Positions 9,455 through 19,594 are shown, numbered from the stretch's first letter. The stretch: 64,000 bases of DNA from Idiomarina piscisalsi (GCF_002211765.1 NZ_CP022133.1:372001-436000); one strand, 5' to 3'. The notes: generated by a model not told the origin, from the sequence alone. Translations and numbers: made by a program.

Positions 9455-10149
9455 ACGGCAACCCCCGCTTTATTGAGGTTATTCAATTCAACGTGCGAGT
9501 TAAAGTAGCGAGCTAAAGCGGCGTCATGCGTGACGAATATTACCGTTGTGTCGTTTTTCGCCGATAGATCCAGTAATAACTGAATAAAAGTGTCACGGTG
9601 CTCAGCGTCGAGTGCTGACGTCGGTTCGTCCGCGATTAAAAGCGGAGGAGCTCCGAGTAAAGCCCGAGCAGCAGCAACACGCTGCTGCTGACCAACACTC
9701 AGTGAGTGTGCGGGTTGTTGAATTTGGCTCTCGCTCAATCCTAAACGTTTCAGCATACCGTGAGCTGAGTTCTCCGGCGTGTCACCGGCTTTTGCTATGC
9801 GTTCTTTACGAACGGTTGAAAACTGACAAGCTAATAAGGCGTTGTCCAATGCAGATAAATAGGGCAAAAGATTAAACTGCTGAAAGATATAGCCGATGTT
9901 ATCGGCCCGGAACCGATCTCGCTGGCGTCCGGAAAGCTTAGAAAGCGGTGTGTCGAAAAGGCTGAGCTCGCCTTTTTGAGGTGTGTTAATGCCAGCCAAC
10001 AGCGATAGCAACGTTGATTTTCCGCTACCGCTGGGACCGCGTAAAAGCAGCGTGTCGCCGTTCTGTACTTGCCACTCAGGTATTTCTAATGTGGCGGGTT
10101 CATTGCGCTTCCAGGCGAAGCTTAAATCACGAACAGAAACGGCGGTCAT
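9451..10149 (-). CDS. ABC transporter ATP-binding protein, LolD/MacB type
   Basis: A 232-residue ATPase with Walker A GPSGSGKST (about 39-47), Q-loop YIFQQFNLLP, signature SVGQQQRVAAARAL, Walker B LLIADEPTSALD and H-loop VTHD. It energises the FtsX-like permease encoded immediately downstream with a 4-base ATGA overlap. In this family the ATPase drives periplasmic conformational changes (lipoprotein extraction, tripartite efflux or related work) rather than a classical channel. The gene begins the three-gene operon, 26 bases after ppa ends on the same strand. Confidence 0.92.
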   Translation of the reverse strand: MTAVSVRDLSFAWKRNEPATLEIPEWQVQNGDTLLLRGPSGSGKSTLLSLLAGINTPQKGELSLFDTPLSKLSGRQRDRFRADNIGYIFQQFNLLPYLSALDNALLACQFSTVRKERIAKAGDTPENSAHGMLKRLGLSESQIQQPAHSLSVGQQQRVAAARALLGAPPLLIADEPTSALDAEHRDTFIQLLLDLSAKNDTTVIFVTHDAALARYFNSHVELNNLNKAGVAV

Positions 10150-10175
10150 AGATACTGCCTTCTTACGTTAAGAAT

Positions 10176-10706
10176 TTACGACTTTTGAGCGCGCTCAAAT
10201 GACGTTTTAATTTCTTCTTTAGCTGACGCTGCGTCTTCCCAACCATCAACTTTAACCCACTTGCCTTTTTCCAGCTCTTTATAGCGCTCGAAGAAGTGAG
10301 TGATTTGTGCTTTCAAAAGTTCTGGCAAGTCGTTCACATCGTTAATATGGTCATATTCTTTGGTCAACTTGCTGACAGGGACGGCAATAACTTTTGCGTC
10401 TTCACCAGACTCGTCGGTCATTTTTAATACGCCAACTGGACGGCATTTGATCACGCAACCCGCTTGAAGTGGATAAGGAGTTGGTACCAAAACGTCAACC
10501 GGATCACCGTCAAGTGACAACGTTTCATTAACGAAGCCATAATTAGCTGGGTAGAACATTGGCGTTGCCATGAAACGGTCAACCACTAATGCACCTGTGT
10601 CTTTGTCGACTTCATATTTAATGGGATCAGCGTTTGCCGGAATTTCGATGATAACGTTAACTTCTTCTGGCAGGTTTTTGCCTGCTGGTACGTTTCCTAA
10701 GCTCAT
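10176..10706 (-). CDS. ppa: Inorganic pyrophosphatase
   Basis: A family I soluble pyrophosphatase of 176 residues, the E. coli length. It hydrolyses pyrophosphate to phosphate in the cytoplasm, pulling biosynthetic reactions forward. Visible hallmarks are the PANYGFV segment and the metal-binding DGDPVDVLV. An in-frame ATG six codons upstream exists, but AGGAAG just before the ATG at 10706 sets the start at [10 protein letters not shown]. It lies between fbp and the ABC operon, all on the minus strand. Confidence 0.97.
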   Translation of the reverse strand: MSLGNVPAGKNLPEEVNVIIEIPANADPIKYEVDKDTGALVVDRFMATPMFYPANYGFVNETLSLDGDPVDVLVPTPYPLQAGCVIKCRPVGVLKMTDESGEDAKVIAVPVSKLTKEYDHINDVNDLPELLKAQITHFFERYKELEKGKWVKVDGWEDAASAKEEIKTSFERAQKS

Positions 10707-10789
10707 AATACTTCCTGTTCTCAATGTAAAAGTGATACCGATTGCGCGATTATAGCGGTTCGGCTTTATCGTGCAATATCGCTAAAGGT

Positions 10790-11773
10790 CTAATAAGGTT
10801 TTGGGTATTGCTTATGGTACTTCAAACAAGCGTCCACTTCGTTTGCTGAACCGAGTACCACGGCAACGCGTTGGTGAATGTGTTCAGGCACAATATCCAG
10901 AATACGTTGATAGCCGTCGGACGCTTTGCCCCCGGCTTTTTCAACCAACATTGCCATGGGGGCAGCTTCGTACATTAAGCGAAGCTTGAATGGCTTCTTA
11001 GGTTTGCGAGCGTCCCACGGGTAAGTAAACAATCCGCCTCGAGAAAGCACCCGGTGTACGTCAGACACCATGGCTGCGTTCCAACGCATATTAAAGTTCT
11101 TGCCGCGCGGCCCTTCTTTGCCTTCGAGTAAGTCGTTGATATAGGCTTTAATTGGGTCCGCCCAGTGGCGGCGGTTTGACATGTTGATAGCAAATTCTGT
11201 CGTGTCTTTTGGAATTTCTGCTTTTTCTTGCGTTAACAAAAACTCGCCAACGGTTTGGTCCAGTGTGTAAATCCGTACCGATTTACCGGTAGTGAGCACC
11301 ATCATGGTAGCCGGACCATATAATACATAACCTGCGGCAACTTGGGCCTTACCCGGTTGCAGGAACATCGACTCGCTGGTTTCTTCACCTTCCGGCTTTC
11401 TTAGTATCGAAAAGATGGTGCCTACGCCGCCGTTAATATCGATATTAGAGCTGCCATCGAGTGGATCAAAAGCGACCAGGTAATGACCGGAGTTCGGGCT
11501 GTCGACAACGGAGTCTTCTTCTTCAGAGGCGACCGCATGGACATTGGGTGATTCCAGCAATAGACTTTTCAACAGTTGGTTGGCTACCACATCAAGCTTC
11601 TTCTGGGTTTCGCCCTGAATGTTTTCATCCAGCGTTGAGCCCAGTACGCCGGCTAGCGCGCCCTGATGAAGTCGGAAAGAAATTTCCTTGGCTGCAATTT
11701 GAATGGTGTTAATAACGGATATGAGCGACTCGCTGGTCTGGTCGGCTCTCAATGTAGGCAATAAGCGTTTCAT
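10790..11773 (-). CDS. fbp: Fructose-1,6-bisphosphatase, class I
   Basis: A 327-residue gluconeogenic enzyme converting fructose 1,6-bisphosphate to fructose 6-phosphate. The class I metal and substrate motif [19 protein letters not shown] is present near residues 105-124, as are the preceding acidic SEEED and the C-terminal sugar-phosphate region [16 protein letters not shown]. Length and order fit the family. It is divergent from mpl across a 150-base gap that must hold both promoters; a TTGACG hexamer at 11872-11877 could serve mpl, but I find no convincing partner. Confidence 0.97.
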   Translation of the reverse strand: MKRLLPTLRADQTSESLISVINTIQIAAKEISFRLHQGALAGVLGSTLDENIQGETQKKLDVVANQLLKSLLLESPNVHAVASEEEDSVVDSPNSGHYLVAFDPLDGSSNIDINGGVGTIFSILRKPEGEETSESMFLQPGKAQVAAGYVLYGPATMMVLTTGKSVRIYTLDQTVGEFLLTQEKAEIPKDTTEFAINMSNRRHWADPIKAYINDLLEGKEGPRGKNFNMRWNAAMVSDVHRVLSRGGLFTYPWDARKPKKPFKLRLMYEAAPMAMLVEKAGGKASDGYQRILDIVPEHIHQRVAVVLGSANEVDACLKYHKQYPKPY

Positions 11774-11923
11774 AACAGTTCCTGCAGCTTAAAATGTTGG
11801 TGCGTTAAACGACATGTTTTTGAGGGCGCAAATGATACCTTATTTTTTAGTAAAAATCCTGTTTGGCGTTTTTGACGTGGTACACTTTCGCTTCAGTAAC
11901 AAATAGATGAATTGGATTGACGC

Positions 11924-13273
11924 ATGCATATTCATATCGTCGGTATTTGCGGCACCTTCATGGGGGGCGTGGCTGCCATTGCTCAACAACTTGGGCACAA
12001 GGTAACCGGCTCCGATGCCAGTGTGTACCCGCCAATGAGCACACAGCTGGAAAACTTGGGTATAGAGTTGATGGAGGGTTATGCCGAAGCGAACCTAAAC
12101 CCTGTGCCGGATCTGGTGGTTATTGGCAACGCATTGAGCCGGGGGAATGAAGAAGTGGAAGCGGTACTGCGTGAGCGGCTTCCTTATGTCTCTGGTGCGC
12201 AATGGCTGCATGACAATATATTGACCCAACGCTGGGTACTGGCGGTTGCGGGTACTCACGGCAAAACCACAACGGCCAGTATGCTGGCGTGGATCCTGGA
12301 GGATAACGGTTATAACCCTGGGTTTATGATTGGTGGTGTGCCGGGAAACTTCTCCGTCAGTGCAAGGTTGACTGACTCCGATTTTTTCGTCATTGAAGCC
12401 GATGAATATGACACCGCGTTTTTCGATAAGCGTTCGAAGTTCGTGCACTATGCTCCCGACACGCTGGTATTGAATAACCTTGAGTTTGATCATGCCGATA
12501 TCTTTGATGATCTTGCCGCCATTAAACGACAGTTTTCGCACTTGCTGCGTGTTGTGCCAGACTCCGGTCAGGTTATTTATCCAACGGAAGACACGGCGTT
12601 AAACGAAGTGGTTGACGGTGGCTGTTGGAGCGATAAAGTCCAACTGGGTAAAGAATGGTCAACAAAGCTCAACAATGAGGATGGCACGTCCTTCGAGGTG
12701 ATGCATGAAGGCGACGGGGTCGCAACCGTTGAATGGTCGTTATTAGGTGAGCACAACGTTAATAACGCCATGATGGCTATTATTGCTGCTCGTCATGTGG
12801 GTATTCCGGCAGAGCAAAGTGCTGACTCCTTAAGTCGTTTTCAAAGTCCGAAACGACGTATGGAACTGATTGGCGAGCATAACCGTATAAAAGTCTACGA
12901 CGACTTTGCGCACCATCCCAGTGCAATTAAAACAACGCTGAGTGGCTTGCGTTCTCACTTGCCGCGTTCGCGCATTATTGCGGTGCTGGAGCCACGCTCA
13001 AACACCATGAAAATGGGGGTTCACGCTAATGCTATGGAAGAAGCTTTAAGAGCGGCCGATGACGTGTTTGTACTGCAGCCTGACGGCTTAAAGTGGGAGC
13101 TGGCGCGGGTGTTACCGAATGCTCACGTTTTCACTAGCACCGAGCAGTTGCTCGAGGGGCTGCTGCATGAAGTTCAGCCGGAAGATTCCGTTGTTATCAT
13201 GAGTAACGGCAGTTTTGACGGGCTGCATCGCCGTTTTCTCAGTGCGCTCCAACAAAGCCAGGAGGCCCAATGA
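11924..13273 (+). CDS. mpl: UDP-N-acetylmuramate:L-alanyl-gamma-D-glutamyl-meso-diaminopimelate ligase (murein tripeptide ligase)
   Basis: A 449-residue Mur-ligase family enzyme that attaches recycled murein tripeptide to UDP-MurNAc. It has the N-terminal dinucleotide-like fold ([21 protein letters not shown]), the ATP loop [11 protein letters not shown] (about 110), the central [16 protein letters not shown] and the C-terminal domain containing [12 protein letters not shown]. It is first in a same-strand run with ubiX, to which it is coupled by a 4-base ATGA overlap. anmK elsewhere in the window also belongs to cell-wall recycling. Confidence 0.97.
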   Translation: MHIHIVGICGTFMGGVAAIAQQLGHKVTGSDASVYPPMSTQLENLGIELMEGYAEANLNPVPDLVVIGNALSRGNEEVEAVLRERLPYVSGAQWLHDNILTQRWVLAVAGTHGKTTTASMLAWILEDNGYNPGFMIGGVPGNFSVSARLTDSDFFVIEADEYDTAFFDKRSKFVHYAPDTLVLNNLEFDHADIFDDLAAIKRQFSHLLRVVPDSGQVIYPTEDTALNEVVDGGCWSDKVQLGKEWSTKLNNEDGTSFEVMHEGDGVATVEWSLLGEHNVNNAMMAIIAARHVGIPAEQSADSLSRFQSPKRRMELIGEHNRIKVYDDFAHHPSAIKTTLSGLRSHLPRSRIIAVLEPRSNTMKMGVHANAMEEALRAADDVFVLQPDGLKWELARVLPNAHVFTSTEQLLEGLLHEVQPEDSVVIMSNGSFDGLHRRFLSALQQSQEAQ

Positions 13274-13890
13274 AACAGGATAACCGAGTCACTGTTGCTA
13301 TCACCGGTGCATCAGGTGCACCTTATGCGCTGCGTTTGATACAATGTCTGCTTGATCAAGATCAACAGGTGTTTTTGCTGATATCCAGCGCAGCCAGAGT
13401 GGTGCTGGCAACTGAGCATGGTATGCAATTGCCGGCAGCGCCCGACAAAGCGGCTGAGCAATTACGCCAATACTTTTCAGCGAGCGACGATAGCCTTCAG
13501 GTGTTCGGCAAAGAAGAGTGGTTCTCGCCGGTAGCGTCAGGTTCGTCTGCACCAAAGAAAATGGTGGTTTGTCCGTGTTCAACCAGCACCTTGTCGGCAG
13601 TCGCTTGTGGTAGCAGTAACACGCTTATAGAACGGGCCGCTGATGTTGTTATGAAAGAGCGGGGACAGCTTATTTTGGTTCCGCGAGAGTCACCGTTATC
13701 GACCATACATTTACAAAATATGCTGCAGTTAAGTCAGCAGGGCGTCACGATAATGCCGGCAGCGCCCGGCTTTTATCATAAGCCAGAGAGTATAGACGAC
13801 TTAATCGATTTTATGGTTGCCCGAGTGCTTGATCATTTGGGACTGGAACAGAAGCTGGTCGCGCGTTGGGGCTACTCAAAGGAGTCATAG
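13270..13890 (+). CDS. ubiX: Flavin prenyltransferase UbiX
   Basis: A 206-residue flavoprotein that makes prenylated FMN, the cofactor of the UbiD decarboxylase in ubiquinone synthesis. The N-terminal [18 protein letters not shown]-binding motif, [14 protein letters not shown] and [16 protein letters not shown] are all typical. Start overlaps the mpl stop by 4 bases. No ubiD is in this window. The pairing of mpl with ubiX occurs in many gammaproteobacteria. Confidence 0.96.
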   Translation: MKQDNRVTVAITGASGAPYALRLIQCLLDQDQQVFLLISSAARVVLATEHGMQLPAAPDKAAEQLRQYFSASDDSLQVFGKEEWFSPVASGSSAPKKMVVCPCSTSTLSAVACGSSNTLIERAADVVMKERGQLILVPRESPLSTIHLQNMLQLSQQGVTIMPAAPGFYHKPESIDDLIDFMVARVLDHLGLEQKLVARWGYSKES

Positions 13891-13898
13891 TACAGAGT

Positions 13899-14828
13899 AT
13901 GAAAGCGCTAGAAATTAAAGGGTTAAGAAAGGTCTACCGGGGCGGTTTTGAAGCGCTCAAAGGTATCGACCTGTCAGTAGAAGAAGGTGATTTTTACGCA
14001 TTGCTTGGGCCCAATGGTGCCGGTAAGTCGACCACTATTGGCATTATTGCTTCACTGGTGAATAAAACGTCAGGCAAGGTCAGCGTGTTTGGCTACGATC
14101 TGGATACTCAGCTAGCTGATTTGAAACGCCAAATTGGTTTAGTGCCGCAAGAGTTTAATTTCAACCAGTTCGAAACGGTTCAGCAAATAGTGGTTAACCA
14201 AGCTGGCTATTATGGTGTGCCCAGACAACTTGCCAAAGAGCGTTCAGAAAAATACCTGAAACAGTTAGGTTTATGGGACAAGCGAAATGAACCTGCGCGT
14301 TCTTTGTCAGGCGGTATGAAGCGCCGTTTAATGATAGCCCGGGCATTACTGCACGAGCCGAAGCTATTGATTTTGGATGAACCTACTGCTGGTGTTGATA
14401 TTGAGTTGCGCCGCTCAATGTGGGATTACCTGACCAAAATTAACGAGCAGGGCATTACCATTATTTTGACGACGCATTACCTTGAAGAGGCGGAAATGCT
14501 GTGTCGTAACATTGGCATTATTGATGCGGGGCAAATTGTTGAAGACACCTCTATTAAGCGATTACTGGCAACCTTAAGCCGGGAAACGTTTATTCTGGAT
14601 GTTGAGCCGGGACATAATGGTGCAACCATTGACGGCTTTAATCACCGTTGGACAGACGACCATACGGTTGAAGTCGAGGTCGATAAGGACGCCGGTCTTA
14701 ACCGCGTTTTTGAGCAATTGAGTGAGCAACAGGTAAAAGTATTATCTATGCGAAATAAAGCTAACCGACTGGAAGAACTCTTTGTCTCAATGGTTGAAAA
14801 GGGGCGTCAGAAGGAGACTGTGCAATGA
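13899..14828 (+). CDS. yadG: ABC transporter ATP-binding protein, YadG-like
   Basis: A 309-residue ABC-2 type ATPase: Walker A LGPNGAGKSTT (about 40), signature SLSGGMKRRLMIARALL, Walker B LLILDEPTAGVD, H-loop TTHYLEEAE and a C-terminal extension. It pairs with the membrane protein encoded next (4-base ATGA overlap). In E. coli yadG-yadH lie next to panD, matching the pan neighbourhood here; the substrate is unknown. The ATG at 13899 lies 8 bases after the ubiX stop. The closest good Shine-Dalgarno (AAAGGAG, 13878-13884) is 14 bases away, so coupling to ubiX translation may matter. Confidence 0.93.
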   Translation: MKALEIKGLRKVYRGGFEALKGIDLSVEEGDFYALLGPNGAGKSTTIGIIASLVNKTSGKVSVFGYDLDTQLADLKRQIGLVPQEFNFNQFETVQQIVVNQAGYYGVPRQLAKERSEKYLKQLGLWDKRNEPARSLSGGMKRRLMIARALLHEPKLLILDEPTAGVDIELRRSMWDYLTKINEQGITIILTTHYLEEAEMLCRNIGIIDAGQIVEDTSIKRLLATLSRETFILDVEPGHNGATIDGFNHRWTDDHTVEVEVDKDAGLNRVFEQLSEQQVKVLSMRNKANRLEELFVSMVEKGRQKETVQ

Positions 14829-15601
14829 GTCACTCAGCATCGAACTTTATCGCATTGAAGACCATTTGGATAAAAGAGTGCACCCGCTTTTTAAGAATTT
14901 GGGTACAAACCCTGGTGCCGCCAGCCATTACCATGACGCTATACTTTGTTATTTTCGGCAGCATTGTTGGTGAGCGTATTGGTGAAATGAGTGGTGTGGG
15001 CTACATGGAGTTTATTGTACCGGGTCTTATTATGATGTCGGTCATTACTAACTCCTACTCAAACGTTGCCTCCTCTTTTTTTAGTGCAAAATTTCAACGC
15101 AACATAGAAGAAATGTTGGTGTCGCCTGTACCGACCTCGGTTATTATTGCCGGTTACGTTGGCGGCGGCATGGCACGCGCGATGATAGTGGCGGTTATTG
15201 TCACTTGTGTGTCGTTTTTATTCGCCGATATTCAAATAGCGCACGTGGGCTACGTTGTCTTAACGGTGGTACTAACCTCGACATTATTCTGCTTAGGCGG
15301 TTTGATTAATGCTGTTTATGGTAAAACGTTTGACGATATATCCATAGTGCCGACCTTTGTACTGACGCCACTGACTTACTTAGGCGGGGTCTTCTATTCT
15401 GTTAGTTTACTGCCCGAGTTTTGGCAAAAAGTGTCTATGGCGAACCCTGTTCTCTACATGGTGAACGGTTTCCGCTATGGCTTTTTAGGCCAGTCGGATG
15501 TGGGCATTGGGGTTGCCGTGTCAGTGCTGGTTGGCTTTAACGTGCTGTTTTTCGGCGTTGCTTACTACATCCTTGAAAAAGGCATAGGAATTCGCTCGTA
15601 A
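14825..15601 (+). CDS. yadH: ABC-2 type transporter permease, YadH-like
   Basis: A 258-residue inner membrane protein with six predicted membrane segments and the ABC-2 signature region PLTYLGGVFYSVSLLPEFW near its C-terminal third. It forms the exporter with the preceding ATPase. The gene begins in the ATGA overlap with yadG and ends in a TAATG overlap with the methyltransferase gene, so the genes are translationally coupled. The exported substrate is not known from sequence. Confidence 0.93.
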   Translation: MSHSASNFIALKTIWIKECTRFLRIWVQTLVPPAITMTLYFVIFGSIVGERIGEMSGVGYMEFIVPGLIMMSVITNSYSNVASSFFSAKFQRNIEEMLVSPVPTSVIIAGYVGGGMARAMIVAVIVTCVSFLFADIQIAHVGYVVLTVVLTSTLFCLGGLINAVYGKTFDDISIVPTFVLTPLTYLGGVFYSVSLLPEFWQKVSMANPVLYMVNGFRYGFLGQSDVGIGVAVSVLVGFNVLFFGVAYYILEKGIGIRS

Positions 15602-16275
15602 TGAATGAAGCAAGACCGGTTAGTAGTAACCAACATGGGCCGCACGAAGACACCGTAGCCGTGGTTGAGCGTCATTTAGGCAGTGCGTTCAAAAAGCCAT
15701 TTCAGGAGCATAACCTCAGGGCATTTGAAGATATTAATGCGCAAGTTGAGGATTGGAATGGGCCGGTTATTTTAGACTCTTGCTGCGGTGTCGGAGAGAG
15801 CACGGCGAAACTGGCTGAGCAGCATCCCGAAGCCATGGTTATTGGTATTGATAAGTCAGCACACCGGCTGGCGCGTCATAGTCATTACCAGAATAATGAA
15901 AAAGGCCAGCGCTACTGGGTCGTTCGGGCTGATCTTATCGACTTTTGGCGTCTGGCCAACCAGGCCAATTGGACGCTTGAAAAACATTGTATTTTATACC
16001 CAAACCCCTGGCCCAAGGCATCACACTTGTCTCGACGCTGGCATGGCAGCCCGGTATGGAAAGACGTGGTTGAACTTGGTGGGCACTTACATATGCGCTC
16101 CAACTGGAGCCTTTACTTGCTGGAAGTAACGCAAGCGCTTATGGTGAGTGGTTGTCAGGCACAGGTGTCACTTGTTAAAGACGACGAAGAGATTATGACG
16201 CCGTTTGAGCGCAAGTATAAAACCAGTGGCCAGCCGTTGTGGCAACTCGACGCAGATTTATCGAAGGAGACGTAA
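15601..16275 (+). CDS. TrmB-like SAM-dependent methyltransferase paralogue
   Basis: A 224-residue protein related to TrmB, the tRNA guanine-46 N7-methyltransferase. The SAM site is seen as LDSCCGVGESTAKLA (about 59-73) and VIGIDKS. The TrmB landmarks are present but altered: PNPWPK with Asn135 where TrmB has PDPW, and SNW with Asn168 where TrmB has TDW; the SHLSRR segment and TPFE (Thr200, Glu203) are kept. Because both Asp positions are important in E. coli TrmB, this is probably not the canonical enzyme and may modify another RNA or have lost activity. It starts on the last base of the yadH stop (TAATG) and is immediately followed by panP. Confidence 0.82.
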   Translation: MNEARPVSSNQHGPHEDTVAVVERHLGSAFKKPFQEHNLRAFEDINAQVEDWNGPVILDSCCGVGESTAKLAEQHPEAMVIGIDKSAHRLARHSHYQNNEKGQRYWVVRADLIDFWRLANQANWTLEKHCILYPNPWPKASHLSRRWHGSPVWKDVVELGGHLHMRSNWSLYLLEVTQALMVSGCQAQVSLVKDDEEIMTPFERKYKTSGQPLWQLDADLSKET

Positions 16276-17925
16276 TTGAGCTCTAAAACCGAAGTGGCTG
16301 AGGTTAGTGAAGAATCGCTTTATCGCATTTTCACCATTCCGGAAGCGCCCGACTCGACATTGAGTAAAATCGAAAAGCATTTATCTGAGAACCTCATGGG
16401 GTTTTTGGGTGATCATATCGTTGCGCGCGAGAAGCCTCTGCAGGAAATTGAGCGAGACTTTGACCGGTCACAAATCCCCGAAGAGCCGCAATTCGTTTCT
16501 GACCATACGGAGTTTTTGCTCGATAAATTAGTGGCTCACTCAGTACATACCGCTTCGCCGCGTTTTATTGGGCACATGACATCAGCGTTACCCTATTTTT
16601 TATTGCCGCTGGCGAAGCTGATGGTCGGCTTGAACCAGAACCTGGTGAAAATAGAAACTTCAAAAGCATTTACGCCATTGGAGCGTAACGTCATTGGCAT
16701 GCTGCACCATCTGGTTTACCGCGAAGAGGCGACGTTTTATAACCGTTGGATGCACAGTGCCCAACACTCATTGGGCGCCTTCTGCTCAGGCGGGACTATC
16801 GCCAATATGACGGCGTTATGGGTAGCACGAAACCGACTATTACAAGCTGATGGTAATTTCGGGGGCATTGCTGCGGACGGTATTGCTGCTGGCTTGCAAC
16901 ATTATGGCTACTCACGATTGACGGTGGTGGTTTCGGAGCGCGGGCACTACTCGTTGAGCAAAGCCGCCGATGTTCTGGGTATTGGTCGGCGTAATTTAGT
17001 GGCAGTGCCCACAGACAGCAACAACCGCATTCGTATCGATAAGCTGCGTGAAACCTGTGAAGCAATATCTGCAGAGGGCGGCAAAGTACTGGCACTGGTT
17101 GGTGTGGCGGGTACCACAGAGACCGGACACATTGACCCGCTAGACGAGATGGCCGATGTCGCCGAAGATATTGGCGCGCATTTTCATATTGATGCTGCAT
17201 GGGGTGGCGCAACCCTGTTATCAGAGCAGCACCGGTCACTATTGCATGGTGTTGAGCGTGCCGACAGCATTACCATTGATGCCCACAAGCAAATGTACGT
17301 GCCGATGGGGGCCGGTCTGGTATTGTTTAAGAACCCGTCATTGGTGAAGTCGATAGAACATCATGCCGAGTATATTATTCGACAAGGCTCTAAAGACCTC
17401 GGCTCGCATACCATGGAGGGCTCCCGGGCGGGCATGGCCATGATGGTGTTTTCCGCTATGCACGTGATAGGGCGCCGGGGTTATGAGCTGCTAATTAACA
17501 ACAGTATTGATAAAGCGCGTTACTTTTCGAAACTTATTAGTGAGCAAGATGACTTCGAGGTCATTACCGAGCCGGAGCTTTGCATACTGACCTATCGCTT
17601 TGTACCGGAAAGAGTTAAAAAGGCGCTTGAAAACGCAACGTCTGAGCAGTTGGCGCGTTTAACCCCGCACTTAAATGCGTTAACGCGTTATATTCAAAAA
17701 CGTCAGCGTGAAACCGGGCGCTCATTTGTATCGCGGACCAAATTGACACCAGCACAGTATCATCATGAACCCACTGTGGTGTTTCGTGTTGTGTTGGCGA
17801 ACCCGCTAACAACGCACGACATGCTGGAAGAAGTACTGGAAGAGCAGCGCGAAATCGCTTCCAAAGCCACCAGTCTGCGAGGCGCTTTGCATACCGAGAT
17901 GCGTGAACTCGGTATGCTGAATTAA
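16276..17925 (+). CDS. panP: PLP-dependent aspartate 1-decarboxylase, PanP type
   Basis: A 549-residue group II PLP-dependent decarboxylase. Landmarks are SPRFIGHMTSALPYF, FCSGGTIANMTALWVARN, the HIDAAWGGA Asp/Ala pocket and the PLP lysine Lys338 in TIDAHKQMYVP. The match is to the PanP family (TIGR03799), which supplies beta-alanine for pantothenate in Vibrio and relatives lacking PanD. panC and panB lie convergently just downstream, strengthening the call over glutamate decarboxylase. The start is TTG at 16276, directly after the preceding stop; AAGGAG at 16264-16269, six bases before, supports it. It is the last gene of the mpl-to-panP run. Confidence 0.9.
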   Translation: MSSKTEVAEVSEESLYRIFTIPEAPDSTLSKIEKHLSENLMGFLGDHIVAREKPLQEIERDFDRSQIPEEPQFVSDHTEFLLDKLVAHSVHTASPRFIGHMTSALPYFLLPLAKLMVGLNQNLVKIETSKAFTPLERNVIGMLHHLVYREEATFYNRWMHSAQHSLGAFCSGGTIANMTALWVARNRLLQADGNFGGIAADGIAAGLQHYGYSRLTVVVSERGHYSLSKAADVLGIGRRNLVAVPTDSNNRIRIDKLRETCEAISAEGGKVLALVGVAGTTETGHIDPLDEMADVAEDIGAHFHIDAAWGGATLLSEQHRSLLHGVERADSITIDAHKQMYVPMGAGLVLFKNPSLVKSIEHHAEYIIRQGSKDLGSHTMEGSRAGMAMMVFSAMHVIGRRGYELLINNSIDKARYFSKLISEQDDFEVITEPELCILTYRFVPERVKKALENATSEQLARLTPHLNALTRYIQKRQRETGRSFVSRTKLTPAQYHHEPTVVFRVVLANPLTTHDMLEEVLEEQREIASKATSLRGALHTEMRELGMLN

Positions 17926-17938
17926 AGCGAAAAGTGCG

Positions 17939-18784
17939 TTAAGTGGTCGCTGGATTATCGACCTGAAGGTTGTCTATCAGGCGGGTTTTTCCCAAAAAAG
18001 CAGCGGCCAATATGACCCACTTCTCATCTTTTTCTGAGGGGGGTTGTAAGTCATCAGCGTTGCGGATGCTAAAGTAGTCCACTTTAAAGCCCGCTTTTCC
18101 TAATTGTTGCACCGCCTGAGACTCTACTTGTTCAAAGTCTTCCTCGCGTTCAAGCCCCACCTTCGCATCTTGAAGGCTTTTGTAAAGAGCGGTTGCTTGA
18201 GTTTTCTCTTCCGCTGTTAAATAACCGTTGCGGGAGCTTAAAGCTAAACCGCTGGCTTCTCGCTGTGTTGGCACACCGACAACGTCTACCGGCAAGCTTA
18301 AGTCCTGAGTCATAAGGCGAATAACTTGCAGCTGTTGGTAGTCTTTCTCACCAAAAACAGCGACGTGTGGTTGCACCATATTGAATAGCTTGCAGACAAT
18401 AGTCGCCACACCGTCAAAATGGCCTGGGCGGCTGGCGCCACAGAGAATATTGCTGATGCCGGGCACGCTAACTTTCGTTTGTTGTTCCAGTCCGCGCGGG
18501 TAAACATCGCTGACTGTTGGAGTAAACACGGCACTAACGCCTAACGTTTCTAAAGCGCTGCAGTCGGCGTCTAAGGTTCTGGGGTAGCTGTCGAGATCTT
18601 CGTTAGGGCCAAACTGCATTGGGTTTACAAAAATACTCACCACGACAGTGTCGCAATGTTGTAGCGCATTTTTTACCAGCTGTAAGTGCCCGTCATGTAA
18701 ATTGCCCATGGTCGGAACGAGTGCAACCTCCTGCTGCGCACGACGCCACTCACGGAGCGCCTGTAAGTTTTTTAGTACCTTCAT
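17939..18784 (-). CDS. panC: Pantothenate synthetase
   Basis: A 281-residue enzyme condensing pantoate with beta-alanine using ATP to make pantothenate. Visible motifs are [15 protein letters not shown] (about 24-38, with the HxGH-like site), [33 protein letters not shown] and LALSSRN. It overlaps panB by 4 bases at 18781-18784, and converges with panP, whose product should supply its beta-alanine, with only 13 bases between the stops. Confidence 0.97.
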   Translation of the reverse strand: MKVLKNLQALREWRRAQQEVALVPTMGNLHDGHLQLVKNALQHCDTVVVSIFVNPMQFGPNEDLDSYPRTLDADCSALETLGVSAVFTPTVSDVYPRGLEQQTKVSVPGISNILCGASRPGHFDGVATIVCKLFNMVQPHVAVFGEKDYQQLQVIRLMTQDLSLPVDVVGVPTQREASGLALSSRNGYLTAEEKTQATALYKSLQDAKVGLEREEDFEQVESQAVQQLGKAGFKVDYFSIRNADDLQPPSEKDEKWVILAAAFLGKTRLIDNLQVDNPATT

Positions 18785-19575
18785 TTATAGCAGTGCTCCG
18801 GAGCCGGGAATTCTCCCGAGCGCACTTGCTCGGTGTATAATCGAAACGCATCAGCGAGAGAGCCGCCCTGTGCCAGAAAGTCTTTGGCAAATTTGGGCAA
18901 ATAGTCACTGTTCATACCCAGCATGTCGTGCATTACCAATATCTGGCCGTCGGTATCAGGGCCTGCGCCAATACCAATAGTCGGAATGTTTAAGGCATCG
19001 GTAATACGCTTGCCTAAACTGGATGGAATACACTCCAGCACCAACAGTTGAGCACCCGCGGCTTCAAGCGCTTTTGCCTGACGTAGCGTATTTTCTGCCT
19101 GTTGCTCTTCTTTGCCCTGTACTTTGTAGCCGCCTAAAACGTTGACGGACTGTGGCAGCAAACCAAGGTGTGCACAGACCGGAATACCACGGGTATGTAG
19201 ACCTTTAATGGTGTCTTCCAGCCACTCACCGCCCTCCAGCTTCACCATATTGGCGCCGGCTTGCATTAATACAGCGGCATTGTCGTAGGTTTGTTCCGGT
19301 GTTGAGTAGGTCATGAAGGACATATCGCTAATCACGAAGGCATCGGGTGCACCGCGACGCACGCACTCTGTATGGTAGACCATATCACCGAGTGTGACAG
19401 GCACGGTCGAATTGCGACCCTGAACAACATTACCTAAAGAGTCGCCGACAAGCATAAAGTCGACACCTTGTTCGGTCATTAATTTTGCGAAGCTGGAGTC
19501 GTAGGCGGTTAACGAACTAATTTTAACGCCTTCGCGCTTCATTTTTTGCAATGTAGCAATGCTGGTTGTAGCCAT
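18781..19575 (-). CDS. panB: 3-methyl-2-oxobutanoate hydroxymethyltransferase
   Basis: A 264-residue enzyme making ketopantoate from 2-oxoisovalerate and methylenetetrahydrofolate, the first committed step to pantothenate. Hallmarks are [41 protein letters not shown] and [20 protein letters not shown]. It is translationally coupled to panC. It follows folK by 19 bases on the same strand; folate and pantothenate genes are linked likewise in E. coli. Confidence 0.97.
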   Translation of the reverse strand: MATTSIATLQKMKREGVKISSLTAYDSSFAKLMTEQGVDFMLVGDSLGNVVQGRNSTVPVTLGDMVYHTECVRRGAPDAFVISDMSFMTYSTPEQTYDNAAVLMQAGANMVKLEGGEWLEDTIKGLHTRGIPVCAHLGLLPQSVNVLGGYKVQGKEEQQAENTLRQAKALEAAGAQLLVLECIPSSLGKRITDALNIPTIGIGAGPDTDGQILVMHDMLGMNSDYLPKFAKDFLAQGGSLADAFRLYTEQVRSGEFPAPEHCYK

Positions 19576-19594
19576 TATGCGACCTTTAGCAACA

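Noticed and set aside
11774..11923. A sigma-70 promoter for mpl using TTGACG at 11872
   Set aside because: No acceptable -10 hexamer occurs 16-18 bases downstream; TACACT at 11881 is too close.
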